Below are positions 5,168 through 7,461 of a stretch of DNA of 7,461 bases, piece after piece. The translations under genes and the position numbers were made by a program. Source of the stretch: an uncultured Caryophanales bacterium (GTDB lineage Bacteria; Bacillota_I; Bacilli_A; RFN20; CAG-826); assembly GCA_946410525.1 (NCBI GenBank), contig CAMKAQ010000036.1, positions 1-7,461 of the forward strand. The letters run 5' to 3'. Numbering within the stretch: the stretch's first letter is position 1; each line of letters begins with the position of its first letter. The notes under the pieces were generated by a model. It saw nothing but the letters and a program-made list of their open reading frames with translations. It was not told the DNA's origin and did not search any database.

Positions 5168-5177
5168 AGGGCATAAT
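5149..5177 (+). promoter_or_regulatory. Candidate internal promoter before the ATPase gene
   Basis: TTGGGA (5149-5154), inside the right arm of the preceding hairpin, and CATAAT (5172-5177) are 17 bases apart. Initiation 7 bases past the -10 would fall on the A of ATG 5184, giving a leaderless message. This fits the lack of a normal Shine-Dalgarno sequence; the only purine run, AGGG (5168-5171), is 12 bases from the ATG. Both hexamers are imperfect. Confidence 0.35.
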
Positions 5178-5183
5178 ATTCCT

Positions 5184-6914
5184 ATGGAAAACATTGTTCA
5201 GCAAGATATCAGCATTAGATTCGAAAACATCACTAAAACATTTGGCTCAGTCATAGCCAACGAGAAGATCACCTTTGACGTTTACAAGGGCGAAATTCTT
5301 TCTCTTCTGGGTGAGAACGGCAGTGGCAAGACCACTCTTATGAACATGCTTTCCGGCATCTATTTCCCTGATGAAGGGCAAATCTATATCAATGGCAAAA
5401 AGGTTACCATCGCCTCACCAATGGACGCCTTTAAACTTAAGATCGGCATGGTCCATCAGCACTTCAAACTCATCGACGTATTCACCTGCCTCGAGAATAT
5501 CGTCCTTGGAATTGCCGACAAAGAAAAAGCCAACAAGAACAACGCTAGAAAAGCCATTAAAGGACTTTGCGACCGTTATGGCTTCGAAATCAATCTCGAC
5601 AAAAAGGTTTATGACCTTTCGGTTTCCGAAAAGCAGACCCTCGAGATTCTTAAAACCCTTTACCGCGAAGCCGAGATTCTCATTCTCGACGAACCAACCG
5701 CGGTTTTGACCCCAATTGAAATCAGAAAGCTCTTCTCTGTTCTCTCCAACATGAGAAAAGACGGCAAGACAATCATCATCATTACCCACAAGCTCAATGA
5801 GGTTATGGAGATTTCAGATAGGGTTGCCGTCCTTCGCAAAGGACAATACATCGACACCGTCAAAACAAGCCAAACAAGCGAAGCCCAACTCACGGAAATG
5901 ATGGTTGGCAAAAAGATCGTTCTCGATATCGGCCGCACCGAGCCGAAGAACATGGAGGATCGACTCTTTGTTGAGCATCTCAGCCTTACCGACAAAGATG
6001 GAACGAAAGTCCTTGATGATGTCAATTTCATCGCCCGCTCTGGCGAGATCCTTGGCATCGCTGGCATCGCTGGCAGCGGTCAGCGTGAGCTTCTCGAAGC
6101 CATCGCAGGAGTCAAGCCAGGCTACAAAGGCGACGTCATCTTCAACCGTCCAAAGAAGAATCTTCCCGTCTCTTTCTTCCACAAGACCTACCATGAAGTC
6201 GTGAATATGGCGAAGAAAGGCGCGTTCCATTATGAAAACGGAACCCCAGTTGATTTCACAGGCATGAGCAGCAAGAAGATCAAAGAGCTCGTCAATGCCG
6301 AGAAAATCATCTTCAACGAAAATGAAATCTATAATCTCCGCAACCTAAACCCAAGAACCATTCGTGAGCTTGGTGTCCGTCTCTCCTTCGTTCCAGAAGA
6401 CCGCTTAGGCATGGGCCTTGTCGGGAACATGGACCTTGTCGACAACATGATGCTTCGCAGCTACCGCAAAGGCAAAGGTATCGCCGTTAACAGAAAGAAG
6501 CCAGAAGCCCTCGCTGAGGAAATCGTTCACGAACTCGATGTCGTCACGCCAAACCTTCATACCCCGGTTAGAAAGCTTTCCGGCGGCAACGTTCAGAAGG
6601 TTCTCGTCGGAAGAGAAATCTCCTCTTCTCCAAAGGTTCTTATGGCCGCTTACCCAGTACGTGGTCTTGATATCAATTCCTCTTATCTCATCTATAACCT
6701 GCTCGATAAAGAAAAGCAGGAGGGCAGCGCAGTCATCTTTGTCGGAGAGGACCTTGATGTCCTTCTCGCTCTTTGCGACCGCATCCTCGTTATGTGCGAA
6801 GGCAAGGTCTCTGGTATTGTTGACGCCAGAACCACGACCAAAGAGGAAGTTGGCTTGCTTATGACCAAGAAAAACGAAGACGAAGAAGAAACCGGAGGCG
6901 AGAGCAATGATTAA
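5184..6914 (+). CDS. ABC transporter ATPase with two nucleotide-binding domains (NupO/BMP-associated type)
   Basis: A 576-aa cytoplasmic ATPase that powers the nucleoside/purine importer. Domain 1 (about 8-245) has Walker A GENGSGKT (43-50), Q-loop Q92 (HQHF), signature LSVSEKQ (145-151), Walker B ILILDE (165-170) and H-loop H202. Domain 2 (about 260-560) has a degenerate Walker A, GIAGSGQRE (294-302), that lacks the GKT lysine, signature LSGGN (465-469), a D-loop-like VRGLD (492-496), and E522 in GEDLD where a His would be. This asymmetry is normal for the RbsA/NupO group, where domain 2 is usually the inactive half. It is longer than the usual 500-515 aa because of extra sequence at about 322-386. 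The tail is acidic (565-576). The ATG has no good ribosome binding site. The permease gene overlaps its stop by 8 bases. Substrate assignment comes from neighbours. Confidence 0.93.
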   Translation: MENIVQQDISIRFENITKTFGSVIANEKITFDVYKGEILSLLGENGSGKTTLMNMLSGIYFPDEGQIYINGKKVTIASPMDAFKLKIGMVHQHFKLIDVFTCLENIVLGIADKEKANKNNARKAIKGLCDRYGFEINLDKKVYDLSVSEKQTLEILKTLYREAEILILDEPTAVLTPIEIRKLFSVLSNMRKDGKTIIIITHKLNEVMEISDRVAVLRKGQYIDTVKTSQTSEAQLTEMMVGKKIVLDIGRTEPKNMEDRLFVEHLSLTDKDGTKVLDDVNFIARSGEILGIAGIAGSGQRELLEAIAGVKPGYKGDVIFNRPKKNLPVSFFHKTYHEVVNMAKKGAFHYENGTPVDFTGMSSKKIKELVNAEKIIFNENEIYNLRNLNPRTIRELGVRLSFVPEDRLGMGLVGNMDLVDNMMLRSYRKGKGIAVNRKKPEALAEEIVHELDVVTPNLHTPVRKLSGGNVQKVLVGREISSSPKVLMAAYPVRGLDINSSYLIYNLLDKEKQEGSAVIFVGEDLDVLLALCDRILVMCEGKVSGIVDARTTTKEEVGLLMTKKNEDEEETGGESND

Positions 6915-7461
6915 GAACAATAATGCGGCCAAACCGCTTCCAACGGAAAAGGCCAAAAAAGAAAAGAAGAAACTCTTCCATGTTGAGAAGCGTTTCAACA
7001 TGGCATTATGGCAATCGGTTCTCGTTCGCTTTGGGTTTATTTTGGTTGCGGTTTTCTTTGGCCTTCTCGTCCTTACGATGGCTTATAGCAAGATCAATCC
7101 ATTCGTCTCTTTTGGAAACTTGTTTATCGGCGCCTTTGGTTCCTTAGACAAGTTTTTGGAGTTTTTGAGGGACAGTGCCCTTCTTCTTGGCGTAGGTTTG
7201 GCTCTCATCCCAGCCTTCAAGATGAAATTCTGGAATCTTGGCGGAAACGGTCAGATTTTGGCTGGTGCGCTTGTTTGCGTCATGCTCATGGTTGAGCTTG
7301 GCGGCACGATGCCTGATTTCGTGATTGTTATCATTTCTTTGGTCGCGGCAATCATCGCCGGTGCGATTTGGGCAGCCATCCCAGCCATCTTCAAAGCCTT
7401 CTTCAATACCAATGAGTCCCTTTTCACCCTCATGATGAACTACATCGCGGCGGGCCTCGTT
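6907..7461 (+). CDS. ABC transporter permease, BPD_transp_2 family (NupP-like), partial at the window end
   Basis: The first 185 residues are visible and no stop is reached; members are usually about 350 aa, so roughly half is missing. The N-terminus is a Lys-rich cytoplasmic tail (3-29). Membrane segments follow at about 39-60, 90-104, 117-131 and 137-163. FWNLGGNGQ (108-116) corresponds to the family's FNIGAEGQ motif, and NTNESLFTLMMNYIA (167-181) to its GVNEVIxTIMLNYIA motif. These identify the permease of nucleoside/simple-sugar ABC importers. ATG 6907 has GGAGG at 6894-6898 with 8 bases of spacing and overlaps the end of the ATPase gene (stop 6912-6914), indicating translational coupling. 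LGGNGQ in place of the common IGAEGQ is a mild variation. A second permease gene (NupQ-like) would be expected downstream. Confidence 0.9.
   Translation, partial: MIKNNNAAKPLPTEKAKKEKKKLFHVEKRFNMALWQSVLVRFGFILVAVFFGLLVLTMAYSKINPFVSFGNLFIGAFGSLDKFLEFLRDSALLLGVGLALIPAFKMKFWNLGGNGQILAGALVCVMLMVELGGTMPDFVIVIISLVAAIIAGAIWAAIPAIFKAFFNTNESLFTLMMNYIAAGLV

Noticed and set aside
6405..7001. 198-aa open frame on the minus strand over the ATPase and permease genes
   Set aside because: It is antisense to two well-supported overlapping genes and shows no recognisable domain.
1..7461. CRISPR array, insertion sequence, prophage or defence system
   Set aside because: No regularly spaced repeats, transposase, integrase, terminal inverted repeats or defence-type genes were seen on either strand.

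Overview
The window is 7.46 kb of a compact bacterial chromosome with moderate GC content in genes and one strongly AT-rich intergenic gap. Purine-rich Shine-Dalgarno (SD) sequences (GGAGG, AGGAG), a lipoprotein with an LTGC lipobox, a purine riboswitch and a BMP-type nucleoside ABC transporter all suggest the Bacillota or a Mollicutes-related lineage within them. All six complete genes end in TAA and all read well with the standard code. The lineage is an inference from gene content and style, not a proven assignment.

Layout. After a possible last few codons of an upstream gene and its terminator (1-77) comes a cysQ-type 3'(2'),5'-bisphosphate nucleotidase (+). It converges on a small NifU-domain Fe-S protein (-), and the two share one bidirectional terminator. 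The NifU gene is divergent, across 87 bp, from a two-gene unit (+): a small protein resembling the RecQ C-terminal (RQC) winged helix, then an M3-family zinc oligoendopeptidase starting 2 bp later. A good terminator closes that unit.

Next is about 470 bp without a convincing gene. Its first part is AT-rich, with repeated TTTTCA/TGAAAA hexamers and a site resembling a catabolite-responsive element (cre). Its last part holds a well-formed purine riboswitch aptamer of the guanine type (3730-3795), followed by a terminator-like hairpin and a helix that would hide the SD of the next gene. The riboswitch leads into a BMP-family (purine/nucleoside-binding) lipoprotein, an intergenic hairpin, a double-domain ABC ATPase, and a permease whose start overlaps the ATPase stop and which runs off the window end.

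How it works together. The second half is a purine or purine-nucleoside importer: surface lipoprotein, cytoplasmic ATPase, membrane permease, with a second permease probably just beyond the window. Its expression is probably turned down when guanine-like purine is abundant. The most interesting points are this riboswitch-transporter link and its possible two-step control, a roughly 60-residue insertion with a possible internal repeat in the ATPase, a stand-alone RQC-like winged helix coupled to a peptidase gene, and three genes whose -10 boxes sit so close to the start codon that their mRNAs may be leaderless.
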